Shown here in pieces: positions 1-8,812 of a stretch of 59,861 nt of DNA. The DNA comes from Frankia sp. AiPa1 (GTDB lineage: Bacteria > Actinomycetota > Actinomycetes > Frankiales > Frankiaceae). The notes under the pieces are model-generated. The model saw only the letters and a list, made by a program, of their open reading frames with translations, did not search any database and was not told the DNA's origin. Every line of letters begins with the position of its first letter. Positions within the stretch are counted from its first letter, which is position 1. The position numbers and the translations under genes were made by a program. The stretch spans positions 1-59,861 of the forward strand of contig NZ_JALKFZ020000163.1 of assembly GCF_023243075.1 (NCBI RefSeq), read 5' to 3'.

Positions 1-121
1 CCCCGCGTGGGGGGGGATGGTAGCCGGCGCCGGGGGGGGGGCGGCGGGGGGGGGGGGCCGGGGGGGGGGGGGGGCGCGCCGCCCGCCGGCCGCTGGTCGA
101 GGAAGAGCATGTCGCGGCCGG
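1..121. other. G-homopolymer low-complexity sequence at window edge
   Basis: The first 75 bases contain successive G runs of about 8, 10, 12 and 15 separated by one to a few other bases. No credible gene start or signal can be read here. The open frames across it consist almost only of Gly and Arg and are compositional. This could be a true G-rich tract or a sequencing or assembly artefact at a contig edge. Confidence 0.6.
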
Positions 122-958
122 TCACTGCCAGCGGAACCGGCGGACGGCAATCGTGCCGAACACCGCGGCATAGGCCACGAGCACCAGCAGGGCTGTGACG
201 GCGGGCCAGTGCCCGTCGAGGGTGTCCTGCACGGCGCGGGCGCCGGCGCCCAGCGGCGTGACGTCACTGACGACGCGCAGCGCGTCCGGCATCTCCGAGC
301 GCGGAACCCACATGCCGGCGAAGAACAGCATCGGGAAGAACACCACCAGGCTCAGCGCGTTCGCGGCCTTCTCCCCCGGGGCAAGCGCCGCCAGCAGCAG
401 GCCGATACCCAGCGTCGCCGCCGCGACCAGCAGCAGCGTAAGCAGGAACCCGGCGAACTGGTCGGGCATCGGCGTGCCGGCGACGACCGCGATGACGAGC
501 ATCACCACGTCCACGACGAGGGCGAGCGAGAGGTAGATCAGCGCCTGTGCACAGAGCAGCCGCGACGGCGGCACCGGTGTGGTCGACAGCCGGCGCAGAA
601 TGCCCCGCTCCCGATAACCGGCGAGCACCGCCGGCAGCAGATTCGCCGCCGTGATCAGGAACTCGTACATCATCAGGACCGGCAGCCAGGTCTCCAGGGC
701 GCTGCGGCCGCCGAACGAGCCGCTCGGATGCCGCGTGCCGGGGATGGCGCCCAGCACGATCACCGCGGCCAGGGGGATCAGGGCCGTCCAGACGACGCTG
801 CCGGCCGACCGGCCGAACAGCAGGGCCTCGACCCGCGCGAGCTCCCAGAACGGGTTCCGTCTGGTGGTCGGCGCCGTGCCGCGCGGCCCAGTACGGGAAC
901 GGGAACGGTCCACGGAGTCACGGGTAGTGGACGAGGTGAGCGGCGCGATCGATGTCAT
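122..958 (-). CDS. ABC-2 type transporter permease (DrrB-like)
   Basis: This is the membrane subunit of an ABC exporter, 278 residues. A polar N-terminus of about 35 residues is followed by six hydrophobic segments, among them a MYEFLITAANLLP segment and an FFPMLFFAGMWVP segment typical of ABC-2 permeases that export drugs or lipids. The ATG at 958 was chosen because a GAGGAG ribosome site lies just upstream; the frame stays open further upstream but overlaps the partner gene. The ATPase gene lies 47 bp upstream on the same strand, so the two form one operon. The substrate cannot be read from the sequence; DrrAB-type pairs export antibiotics or other hydrophobic molecules. Confidence 0.85.
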   Translation of the reverse strand: MTSIAPLTSSTTRDSVDRSRSRTGPRGTAPTTRRNPFWELARVEALLFGRSAGSVVWTALIPLAAVIVLGAIPGTRHPSGSFGGRSALETWLPVLMMYEFLITAANLLPAVLAGYRERGILRRLSTTPVPPSRLLCAQALIYLSLALVVDVVMLVIAVVAGTPMPDQFAGFLLTLLLVAAATLGIGLLLAALAPGEKAANALSLVVFFPMLFFAGMWVPRSEMPDALRVVSDVTPLGAGARAVQDTLDGHWPAVTALLVLVAYAAVFGTIAVRRFRWQ

Positions 959-1005
959 GGCGTACTCCTCGGGCACCGGCGGGATGACGTAGGTGGAGCG
1001 GACGG

Positions 1006-1923
1006 TCACGACGCCTGCGCGGCGGGCGCGTGGGCGGTGAGGGCAAGGTAGGCGTCGTCGAGGCTGGCCTGCTCGACCCGCAGCCGGTGAGCCAGTACCC
1101 CGCGGCGGGCCAGATGCGCGGTCAGCACGGACAGGGCCTCGCCGTCCCCGACGACGAGGAACTCCTCGCCCTGCCGGGTGGCCGATTCGATGCCGGGCAG
1201 CCCGGCGAGCTCCCGCTCGTCCAGCGGCTGCGACGGGACGAAGCGGATGCGCTGCCCGGCGTCCACCCGGGTGGTGAGCATCGACGGTGAGTCGCAGGCC
1301 ACCACGCGGCCCGCGTCGATCACCGCGACGCGGTCGCACAGCCGCTCGGCCTCGTCCATGAAGTGCGTGACGAGCAGGATCGTCACCCCACGGTCACGCA
1401 CCGCGGCGATGAGATCCCAGGTGTCGCGGCGCGCGGCCGGGTCCAGCCCGGTGGTCAGCTCGTCGAGGATCGCCACGTCCGGCTGGCCGACGAGGGCCAG
1501 CGCGATCGACAGCCGCTGGCGCTGCCCGCCGGAAAGCTTGCCGAACCGCACGCCCGCCTGCCGGGTCAGCCCGAGGATCTCCAGCAGCTCGTCCGGGTCG
1601 GCCGGGTCCGGGTAGAACGACGCCTGCAGCCGCAGGGCCTCGCGGACCCGCAGGTTCGCCTGCACCTGGCTGTCCTGCAACTGGACGCCGAGCCGCGCCG
1701 TCACCGCCGCCCGCTCGCGCACCGGGTCGTGGCCGAACACCCGCACGGAGCCGCCGCTCGGCTGCCGAAGCCCGGCGACGCACTCGACCGTCGTGCTCTT
1801 GCCGGCCCCGTTCGGCCCCAGCAGGCCGAAGATCTCCCCCTCGGCCACGGAGAACGACACGTCACGCACCGCGATCCGTTCCCCGTACGCCTTGCGAAGA
1901 CCGGCCACCTCGATCGCCGTCAT
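1006..1923 (-). CDS. ABC transporter ATP-binding protein (DrrA-like)
   Basis: This 305-residue cytoplasmic ATPase powers the ABC-2 permease encoded just downstream. It shows the Walker A loop GPNGAGKST, the Q-loop region QLQDSQ, the signature LSGGQRQRL, the Walker B segment VAILDELTTGLDP and the switch histidine in LLVTHFMDEAE. The C-terminal 80 residues match the accessory domain of DrrA-type ATPases. Note ILDEL in place of the more usual ILDEP. The ATG at 1923 is preceded by GGGAGGT at good spacing; an upstream in-frame ATG at 1992 lacks this. The two genes probably form an export system; no regulator is adjacent. Confidence 0.9.
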   Translation of the reverse strand: MTAIEVAGLRKAYGERIAVRDVSFSVAEGEIFGLLGPNGAGKSTTVECVAGLRQPSGGSVRVFGHDPVRERAAVTARLGVQLQDSQVQANLRVREALRLQASFYPDPADPDELLEILGLTRQAGVRFGKLSGGQRQRLSIALALVGQPDVAILDELTTGLDPAARRDTWDLIAAVRDRGVTILLVTHFMDEAERLCDRVAVIDAGRVVACDSPSMLTTRVDAGQRIRFVPSQPLDERELAGLPGIESATRQGEEFLVVGDGEALSVLTAHLARRGVLAHRLRVEQASLDDAYLALTAHAPAAQAS

Positions 1924-2300
1924 TGCCCGCACCTCCCGCGCTGTCGGACGTCGCCCTGGTGTGGCGCCGGCGTCCCCGTCGTTGACGTCCACGACGATCT
2001 CGCGGAACCGGTCGCCTCAACATCGCCCGCGCGGCTGCATCTGGCGCCCCGCCGGGTGGACTCCCCCCATCCACCGATCGGTGGATGGCACCGTCCCTGT
2101 TACCGGGCGGGCTTTCGGCTCGCTGCCCGGCGCGGGCCGGGCCGGACCCGCGTCCCGCGAAATCGCCGACAGCGTCAGGGGTGTCGTACACAGGACCCAT
2201 GGCGCCCGGGGCGCCGCGAAGGGCACTACGATGCTGCGCTACCGGGGCGATCCGGCCACTCTCGGCAGGCCTCCAGCGGAACCGGCGGAGAGGCTGCCAT

Positions 2301-5300
2301 ATGACGCACGGCGAGCAGCAGGCCGCACAGCCGTGGGCCGTACAACCGCTGGAGCCCGAGGATCCCGCCCAGGTTGGGCCCTACCAGCTACTCGGCCGTC
2401 TGGGCGCGGGCGGTATGGGCAGCGTCTACCTTGGCCGAGCGAGAAGGTCCCCGACCGGGAGCACCGCGGTGGCGGACAGCCACGGCACGGGCAGCCACGG
2501 CGTCGACGGCCCTGGCTACGACGCGGACGACTACGGCCCGGACGGCGACGGCCCGGACGGACGAGGCGCGGACAGCCGTGACGCGCACAGCCGTGACGCG
2601 GACGAACGGTCGATGGACGGGCGGGCGGTCGCGGTCAAGCTGATCCGGGTCGAGCTGGCCACGGATCCGCAGTTCCGGGCGCGCTTTCGGCGGGAGGTCG
2701 AGCTCGTCCGGACGGTCGACGGTTTCTGCACGGCCGCCGTGCTCGACGCCGACCCCGAGGCACCCCGGCCCTACCTGGTCACCGAGTATCTGCCCGGGCC
2801 GACCCTGCGGCAGAAGGTCAAGGCCGATGGCCCGCTGCCGGCGGACGCCCTCAAGCAGCTCGCCGTGGCCGTCGCTACCGGACTGACCGCGATCCACCGC
2901 GCGGGGATCGTGCACCGCGACCTCAAACCGTCCAACGTGCTGCTTTCGGCGACCGGGCCGAAGGTCATCGACTTCGGGGTGGCGCGGGCCGTGGACGCCA
3001 CCTCGGGGCTCAGTCACGCGGCGGCGTTCCTCGGGACGCCGGCGTTCATGGCCCCCGAGCAGATCAGACACGACGTGATCACCCCGGCGGCGGACATCTT
3101 CGCCTGGGGTGGGCTCATCGCCTACGCCGGTACCGGCCGCGAGCCGTTCGGGGACGACGTCCCGGTGCACGCCCAGTTCTACCGGACCGTGCACGAACAG
3201 CCGCGCCTGGACGGTCTCGACCTGCGGCTGCGCCCCCTGGTCGAGGCGGCGATGTCGAAGGACCCAGCCGCCCGGCCCAACGCCCATGACCTGCTGATGC
3301 GGCTGCTGGGCGAGCACCCGACGGGCGACGGCGGCCCAGGAGACAACGCCCTGGGCGACGACGTCCCAGGCCACGTCTCGGGCCACGACCCCTCGGCCGA
3401 CGGCGGCCTGAGCGACCCCATCCTGGCCGACGGCGTCCTGGGCGACGGCGGCCCAGGCGCGGGTCGCAGGGGCGGGACGGCCCGCGCGAACGGTCCCGAC
3501 GCGACCGTCACCTTCGACGTGAGCCCGGTGCTGTCGCTGCCGCCGAACGCCGCGGCGGCCCCGGTCCGTCCGAGCCCGGCACGCCGTGGACGCCGCCTGC
3601 TCGCGGCCATCGCCATGCTCGCCGCGGTGGTCGTGCTGGTGACGACCGTGGTCGTCTGGCGTGGCAGGGGGGCCGGCGCCACGGACACCGCAGCGGTCTC
3701 TCGCCGGATCGCCGCACAGTCGTTGCAGGTCAGCGACACCGACCCGGCGCAGGCCCGGCGGCTCGCCGTCGCCGCCTTCCGCCTGTCCCCCACCGCCGGG
3801 TCGCGTGCGGCGCTGATCGCGGCCGGCCTGCCAGTCAGCCAACCGGAGGTCCTCACCGACGGCGACGGCCAGATGCTGGCGGTGGCGTTCGCACCCGGCG
3901 GTCATGCTCTCGCGACCGCGAGTACCGGGCCGTCCCCGGGAAGCCCGGTCTGCCCGGCCGGCTCCACCGCCTCCGGCAGCGGCCAGTGCGTGTCCCCCGC
4001 GCAGGGGAACTGCCCGGCCGGCTGGACGTTCTCGACCGGCACGTCCCCGCCGGACGGCGCGTGCCTGCGGACGGTGAACCGGACCTGCCCGGTCGGCTCG
4101 ACCCGCCACGGGCAGAGCTGCGTGTCGCCGCCGGTCTACCAGTGTCGCACCGGCGGCACCCTGAGCCAGGACCGGTGCCTGACCACCCCGGACTGCCCCA
4201 CCGGGCTGACGCCGGAGGGCCAGCAGTGCGTCGCCGACCCGGTCGCGCAGCCGACCACCGCGCCCACCTGCGCCAGCCCGCCGAGCGGCAGCCCGCCGCG
4301 GGCCAGCCCCGGAACGGGTGCGAGCCCGGGGGTGAACGCCTCGCCCGGCGGGAGTGGCGCCGCCGGCTGCCAGCCGATCGCCCCCATCTGTCCGGACGGG
4401 CAGACGGCGGTCTCTGGTCGGTGTGTCGCCCCGGCGATCTGCCGCTCGGGCACCCCGACCCCGCAGGGGTGCTCCCGGCCGGCCGAGCGGATCTGCCTGC
4501 TCGGAACGCTCACGGCCGCCGGAACGTGCGAGACCGTGCTCGCCACGGCCTGCCCGGACGGGTCGTCGCCGAGCCCGGGCGACCCGGATGGCGCGGATGG
4601 CGCTGACCGCCCGGATGGGTCAGGGACCTGCGTCCGGGCGGCCACGCTCACCTGCCCGGACGGCACGACGAGGACGAAGGCGGGCTGCGCGCGGCCGTCC
4701 GAGAAGATCTGTCCGTCCGGCCAGTCCCTGCACATCCTGTCCTGCGGCCTTGCCCGGATGTGGACGCTCCCGGCCCACTCGCCGATGCCCACGCTCGCCG
4801 GGCACACCGGCCCGGTGTTCGGCCTCGCTCTCAGTCCCGACGGGCAGGTGCTCGCCACGGGCAGCGGCGACACCACCGTGGGCCTGTGGGACGTCCACGC
4901 CCCGGCGAGCCCGGTTCGGCAGGCCACGATTCCCGCGCACCGCGGGGCGGTGAACGCTCTGGCTTTCGCACCCACCGGGCGGCTGCTCGCCACCGCCAGC
5001 AGCGACCGGACGATCCGCCTGTGGGATCTCGCCACACCGACCGAACCGAAGCAGCTCGCGACCCTGCCCGAGGACACCACCGGCGTCCTGACCGTCGCCT
5101 TCGCCCCGAACGGACGGCTGCTGGCCACGGCCGGCGTCGGCGGGACCATCCGGTTGTGGGATGTCAGCACGCCGACGAGGCCGACCTCCGCCGGGGTCGT
5201 GCCGGTCGCGGGTGGCCTGGTCCGGGCCGTCACGTTCGCACCGGACGGGCACACGCTGGCCGCTGCCCACGCCGACGGCGGCGTGCGGCTGTGGGACGTC

Positions 5301-5681
5301 ACCGAGCCCACCCACCCCCACCTGGATGCCACCGTCACCCACGGGAAGGGCGAGGCCCGCAGCATCTCGTTCGCCCCCGACGGGCGGCTGGCCGCCAGCG
5401 CCGGGGACGGTGGCTCCGTCCGTCTGTGGGACACGGCCAGGCCGACCGCCCCCGCACCGCTGACCACCCTGACCGGGCACGCCGGGACCGTCAACACGGT
5501 GGCGTTCGCACCGGACGGCCGGTGGCTCGCGACCGCCGCGGACGACGGCACCGCCCGCCTGTGGAGCCTTGACCCGGCAGCTCTGATCAGGGCCATCTGC
5601 GCACGCTCCGACGCACGGATGACGCCGGCCGCCTGGGCCGGCGTCATCCCCGACGTCCCCTACCGTTCGTCCTGCCCCTGA
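2301..5681 (+). CDS. Transmembrane Ser/Thr protein kinase with WD40 propeller and Cys-rich insert
   Basis: This 1126-residue receptor-like kinase starts with a cytoplasmic PknB-type catalytic domain (about residues 25-340): glycine loop GAGGMG at 35-40, lysine K113 in VAVKLI, HRDLKPSN and DFG. Some 60 Gly/Asp/Arg-rich residues separate the glycine loop from K113, far more than usual. A Gly/Asp-rich linker leads to one TM helix (about 430-455). The outer part is a WD40 propeller whose first blade opens with GQMLAVAFAPGG, is interrupted by a Cys-rich domain at about 551-815, and resumes with ARMWTL; six intact blades follow, making seven. The insert holds about a dozen CPxG...C repeats and probably forms disulfides outside the cell. 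The ATG at 2301 follows a GGAGAGG site. The ligand is unknown. Confidence 0.9.
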   Translation: MTHGEQQAAQPWAVQPLEPEDPAQVGPYQLLGRLGAGGMGSVYLGRARRSPTGSTAVADSHGTGSHGVDGPGYDADDYGPDGDGPDGRGADSRDAHSRDADERSMDGRAVAVKLIRVELATDPQFRARFRREVELVRTVDGFCTAAVLDADPEAPRPYLVTEYLPGPTLRQKVKADGPLPADALKQLAVAVATGLTAIHRAGIVHRDLKPSNVLLSATGPKVIDFGVARAVDATSGLSHAAAFLGTPAFMAPEQIRHDVITPAADIFAWGGLIAYAGTGREPFGDDVPVHAQFYRTVHEQPRLDGLDLRLRPLVEAAMSKDPAARPNAHDLLMRLLGEHPTGDGGPGDNALGDDVPGHVSGHDPSADGGLSDPILADGVLGDGGPGAGRRGGTARANGPDATVTFDVSPVLSLPPNAAAAPVRPSPARRGRRLLAAIAMLAAVVVLVTTVVVWRGRGAGATDTAAVSRRIAAQSLQVSDTDPAQARRLAVAAFRLSPTAGSRAALIAAGLPVSQPEVLTDGDGQMLAVAFAPGGHALATASTGPSPGSPVCPAGSTASGSGQCVSPAQGNCPAGWTFSTGTSPPDGACLRTVNRTCPVGSTRHGQSCVSPPVYQCRTGGTLSQDRCLTTPDCPTGLTPEGQQCVADPVAQPTTAPTCASPPSGSPPRASPGTGASPGVNASPGGSGAAGCQPIAPICPDGQTAVSGRCVAPAICRSGTPTPQGCSRPAERICLLGTLTAAGTCETVLATACPDGSSPSPGDPDGADGADRPDGSGTCVRAATLTCPDGTTRTKAGCARPSEKICPSGQSLHILSCGLARMWTLPAHSPMPTLAGHTGPVFGLALSPDGQVLATGSGDTTVGLWDVHAPASPVRQATIPAHRGAVNALAFAPTGRLLATASSDRTIRLWDLATPTEPKQLATLPEDTTGVLTVAFAPNGRLLATAGVGGTIRLWDVSTPTRPTSAGVVPVAGGLVRAVTFAPDGHTLAAAHADGGVRLWDVTEPTHPHLDATVTHGKGEARSISFAPDGRLAASAGDGGSVRLWDTARPTAPAPLTTLTGHAGTVNTVAFAPDGRWLATAADDGTARLWSLDPAALIRAICARSDARMTPAAWAGVIPDVPYRSSCP

Positions 5682-5687
5682 CGGAAA

Positions 5688-5700
5688 CGGCCAGCGGCCG
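5688..5700. terminator. Short hairpin between convergent genes
   Basis: The sequence CGGCCAGCGGCCG (5-bp arms, 3-nt loop) fills the 19-bp gap between the convergent kinase and MFS genes. It could end transcription from both sides but has no T tract. In DNA this GC-rich such a hairpin may also occur by chance. Confidence 0.25.
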
Positions 5701-7371
5701 CTATTCGACCGGAACGGGTACGGCGCGCGGCGCCGCGGGCTGGGAATCGGCGGCGTCCGCGGCGTGCGGCCCCGGTGGGGTCGACGCTGACGCGGCCGGC
5801 GCCGGGCGGCCGGGCAGGAAAAGGCTCGCGACGAAACCGACGGCGGTCAGGGCGACGATCCACCAGAACGTCGAGCCGAACGCCTCGCCGACCTTGTCGG
5901 CGATCGGCCCGGGCAGTTTCACCCCGGCGGACTCCGCGAGCGCCGACCCACCGGTCACGCCCGGCAGTCGGTGGGCGATGGCGTGCTGCAGCTCGACGGC
6001 GACGAGCGCCGTGGCCAACGATCCGCCGACCCGCTGCAGGATGTTCAGCGTGGTGGTCGCCCGCGGCACCGCGGACGGTGCGAGGGTCGCGTAGGCGGCG
6101 GCCATCGCGGGCATCATCGCCGCGCCGAAGCCCAGGCCGCGCACGAACAGCGCGCCGGTCAGCAGGCCGGTGTTGGTGTGCCCGTCGAGCTGGGTGAACG
6201 CAAGGGAGCCGAGCAGCGAGAGCAGCATGCCGAGCGGGACGACCGCGCGCGGCCCGCGCCTGTCGGCGACCCGGCCGCCGATCGCCATGGAGATCATCGC
6301 GCCCAGCCCCTGCGGGGCGAGCAGCAGGCCGGCGTGGCTGGCGCTGTCCCCCCGCGCGACCTGGTAGTACAGCGGCAGCAGGAACAGCGCGCCGAACAGC
6401 ATGGCGCCGATGACGAACGTGGCGACGCTCGCGACGGTGAACGTCTTGTCGCGGAACAGGCGCAGGTCGAGCAGGGCGCCTCGGGTGCGCAGCGCGTGCA
6501 CCACGAAACCGATCAGCAGGACCAGACCGAGGGCGATGCTGATCTCCACCTGCACGGAGCCGAATCCGCCGCCGTTGCCCGCCTCGGACAGCCCGTAGAC
6601 GAGCGCGGCGAGGCCTGGCGAGATAAGTGCGAGGCCGCGCACATCCAGCCGCTGGCTGGCGGAACCGCGGTCGCCGCGCGGCAGCACCCGCCAGGCGAGG
6701 AACAACGCGAGCGCACCGAGCGGCACGTTCACGTAGAAGATCCAGCGCCAGCTCAGATGATCGACGATCAGACCGCCGACGACCGGCCCGAGCACCGGCG
6801 CGAGCAGCGTCGGAACTCCGATGATGCTCATCACCCGGTTCATCCGGGTGGGGCCGGCAGCCTGGGCGAGCAGTGTCATGCAGATCGGCATGATCATGCC
6901 GCCGCCAATGCCCTGCAGGACCCGGAAGACGATCAGCGCCTCCGCCGACCAGGCCAGCCCGCACAGCGCACTGCCGAGCACGAAAAGTGTCAGCGAGATC
7001 GTCCACATCCGCACCGCGCCGAACCGCTCGACCGACCAGCCGGCCAGCGGGATCACGACGGCCAGCGCCAGCAGGTAGCCGGTGCTGACCCAGGAGATGG
7101 TGGACAGCGAGGTGTGGAACTCGTTGCCAAGCGCGTGAATGGCGACCGACACGATCGTCGTGTCGAGGATCACCATGATCGCGCCGAGCATGACGGTCGC
7201 GGACAACCGGATCAGCGCCGGATCCAACTTGTCGTCGGAGGCCGCGGCGGGCGCCGCGCCCGAGGACGGCGCGCTGACGGACGGGGTGCCGGCAGGCGGC
7301 GGGCTGGCGGACGGCGCGCCGGTGGACGGGATGCCGTCGGGCGGCGAGGCCGCGTTCGGCTGATCGGGCAC
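5701..7371 (-). CDS. DHA2-family MFS multidrug exporter (EmrB/QacA type)
   Basis: This proton-driven exporter has about 14 TM helices in 556 residues. A Pro/Ala/Ser-rich N-terminal tail of about 55 residues precedes TM1, which carries the DHA2 motif LDTTIVSVAIHAL. Motif C-like GPVVGGLIVDHLSWRWIFYVNVP follows in TM5. The C-terminus is again Pro/Ala-rich. The GTG at 7371 was chosen because GGAG lies six bases upstream; no ATG exists nearby in this frame. A MarR gene is divergent, with an AT-rich inverted repeat between them, so drug-responsive derepression is likely. The substrate is unknown. Confidence 0.85.
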   Translation of the reverse strand: MPDQPNAASPPDGIPSTGAPSASPPPAGTPSVSAPSSGAAPAAASDDKLDPALIRLSATVMLGAIMVILDTTIVSVAIHALGNEFHTSLSTISWVSTGYLLALAVVIPLAGWSVERFGAVRMWTISLTLFVLGSALCGLAWSAEALIVFRVLQGIGGGMIMPICMTLLAQAAGPTRMNRVMSIIGVPTLLAPVLGPVVGGLIVDHLSWRWIFYVNVPLGALALFLAWRVLPRGDRGSASQRLDVRGLALISPGLAALVYGLSEAGNGGGFGSVQVEISIALGLVLLIGFVVHALRTRGALLDLRLFRDKTFTVASVATFVIGAMLFGALFLLPLYYQVARGDSASHAGLLLAPQGLGAMISMAIGGRVADRRGPRAVVPLGMLLSLLGSLAFTQLDGHTNTGLLTGALFVRGLGFGAAMMPAMAAAYATLAPSAVPRATTTLNILQRVGGSLATALVAVELQHAIAHRLPGVTGGSALAESAGVKLPGPIADKVGEAFGSTFWWIVALTAVGFVASLFLPGRPAPAASASTPPGPHAADAADSQPAAPRAVPVPVE

Positions 7372-7511
7372 GTTGATCTCCGTGGCGAGAGACGAGACGA
7401 GGTGGGTACCAGGACGGACAGCGACATCCCGGCCGATCGGCCCGATCGATGTCGTCAGCCAGTGCCGACGCTCCCCTCCCTGACGAACACCAGCATCCAC
7501 CTTGTCATTGA

Positions 7512-7539
7512 GTTGCGTCAAATATATTGTGGAAGCAAC
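7512..7539. promoter_or_regulatory. Candidate MarR operator between exporter and regulator
   Basis: A 28-bp imperfect inverted repeat with ends GTTGC and GCAAC encloses an AATATATT core. An AT-rich core stands out sharply in this GC-rich DNA. It lies in the region between the divergent MFS and MarR genes, where MarR proteins usually bind. Promoter hexamers could not be placed with confidence. Confidence 0.45.
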
Positions 7540-7633
7540 AACAGGATGGGGGCGATGTCCCGTACGATCGAGGCATGATCGACGCGCCGATCGAGGCGCG
7601 GCGGGAGTCGAGAGGGATGGGAGGACGCGCACT

Positions 7634-8230
7634 GTGACCATCCGGGACGCGGCTGCCGAGGCAACCCACATCCGCGAGGTGCCAACCACCCGGCCGGCCG
7701 ACCCGGGAGCGCCGAGCCCATCGATACCGGATGCGGTGGAACCGAGTTCGGGCACGCCGAGCACTTCGGCGGCTCGCGAGGCGTGGCGGGCGATGCTGGC
7801 ACTGACCTTCAGTGGCGAGGCACCCAGCCGGATGCACATCGTCTGCCAGGAGCTCGACCTCACTCCCGCCGCCCTGAAGATGCTCATGGTGCTCTCCAGC
7901 GGCCCGCGACCCATGCGCGCGCTCGTCGAGACGTTCCGGTACGACCCGAGCTACCTGACCAGCATCGTCGACCTGCTCGAACGCCGGGGCGTCGCCCGCC
8001 GCGAACCACACCCGACCGACCGGCGGGCGAAGACGGTGGCGCTCACCGAGGAAGGCGAGCGTGTACTGGCCCGCGCCCAGGAGCTGCTCTCCGTCCCGCC
8101 CGAGTCGCTGCGGCGACTCTCCACGGACGACCAGGCGCAGCTACTGCGCCTCCTGCTCCGCGTCGTCGACGCCGAGCCCCGCATCCTCGAGGCCCTGCGC
8201 CCACACCCCGTCGGCCCACCCCCCGCCTGA
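7634..8230 (+). CDS. MarR family transcriptional regulator
   Basis: This 198-residue DNA-binding protein carries a winged helix in the centre: the recognition-helix region RYDPSYLTSIVDLLERRGVA, then the wing EPHPTDRRAKTVALTEEGERV, the MarR hallmark. The N-terminal 60 residues are Pro/Ser/Thr-rich and probably disordered. The GTG at 7634 has GGGAGGA upstream; an earlier in-frame ATG at 7502 would run through the presumed operator. It is transcribed away from the DHA2 exporter and most likely represses it and itself until a ligand binds. Confidence 0.85.
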   Translation: MTIRDAAAEATHIREVPTTRPADPGAPSPSIPDAVEPSSGTPSTSAAREAWRAMLALTFSGEAPSRMHIVCQELDLTPAALKMLMVLSSGPRPMRALVETFRYDPSYLTSIVDLLERRGVARREPHPTDRRAKTVALTEEGERVLARAQELLSVPPESLRRLSTDDQAQLLRLLLRVVDAEPRILEALRPHPVGPPPA

Positions 8231-8812
8231 TCACCCCTGGTCGATCACACCCGCCGATGTCGTCCACGCGCCCGCTATCAGCACCGCCCGCGGGACTCAG
8301 GGTGCGTCCAGGTCAGCGCCATCGTGACGGAGGGTCGAACCTCACCGGGAGGCCAGGGCGATGACGTCCACGAGCGCCGGGCGGGCTGTTGACAATCTCG
8401 ATCGGTCTGGTCGACTATCGGCACTATGTCGACGATGGGTTGCACTGCGGCGCTGACCTTGCGCCGCTGCGTCGACTTCAAGCGCATCTGTAGCGCTCTG
8501 TGTCCGAGCTGACGGCTGGGCACATCTCGGCACTCTGAGTCCGTGGGGTATCGGGCTACGCGACCACCGTGCCGCCGTCGCCTCCTTTTCGCACGTTCAT
8601 GTCTCGTGCGCCCCTGATGCAGGGTCTGTTTCCCGCGCACCCCTTACCCGCTTCCCGCACGTTCTTGCCCCGGATGACCGCTGCTCGCGTGCGCAAGTGC
8701 CGCGCCACGGCACGCATACCGCCGACCCCGTTACCCGCTTTTCGCCTGTCCACCGTGCCGCACCGCCACGCCTCCCGTCGCGGTCGGCGACTGTCATGCT
8801 GCCTGGAAATGG
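8231..8812. other. 582-bp non-coding stretch upstream of the sulfonate operon
   Basis: No convincing gene is visible on either strand. It contains a possible promoter, TTGACA at 8389-8394 with GACTAT at 8413-8418 (18-bp spacer), directed at the ssu operon; this would leave a leader of nearly 400 nt. In the leader the segment TTACCCGCTT occurs twice (near 8644 and 8737), and CGCACGTTC also occurs twice. No known riboswitch was recognised. Confidence 0.35.

Noticed and set aside
2388..4109. A 573-codon open frame antisense to the kinase
   Set aside because: A typical high-GC shadow frame; no motif, and the kinase on the other strand is certain.
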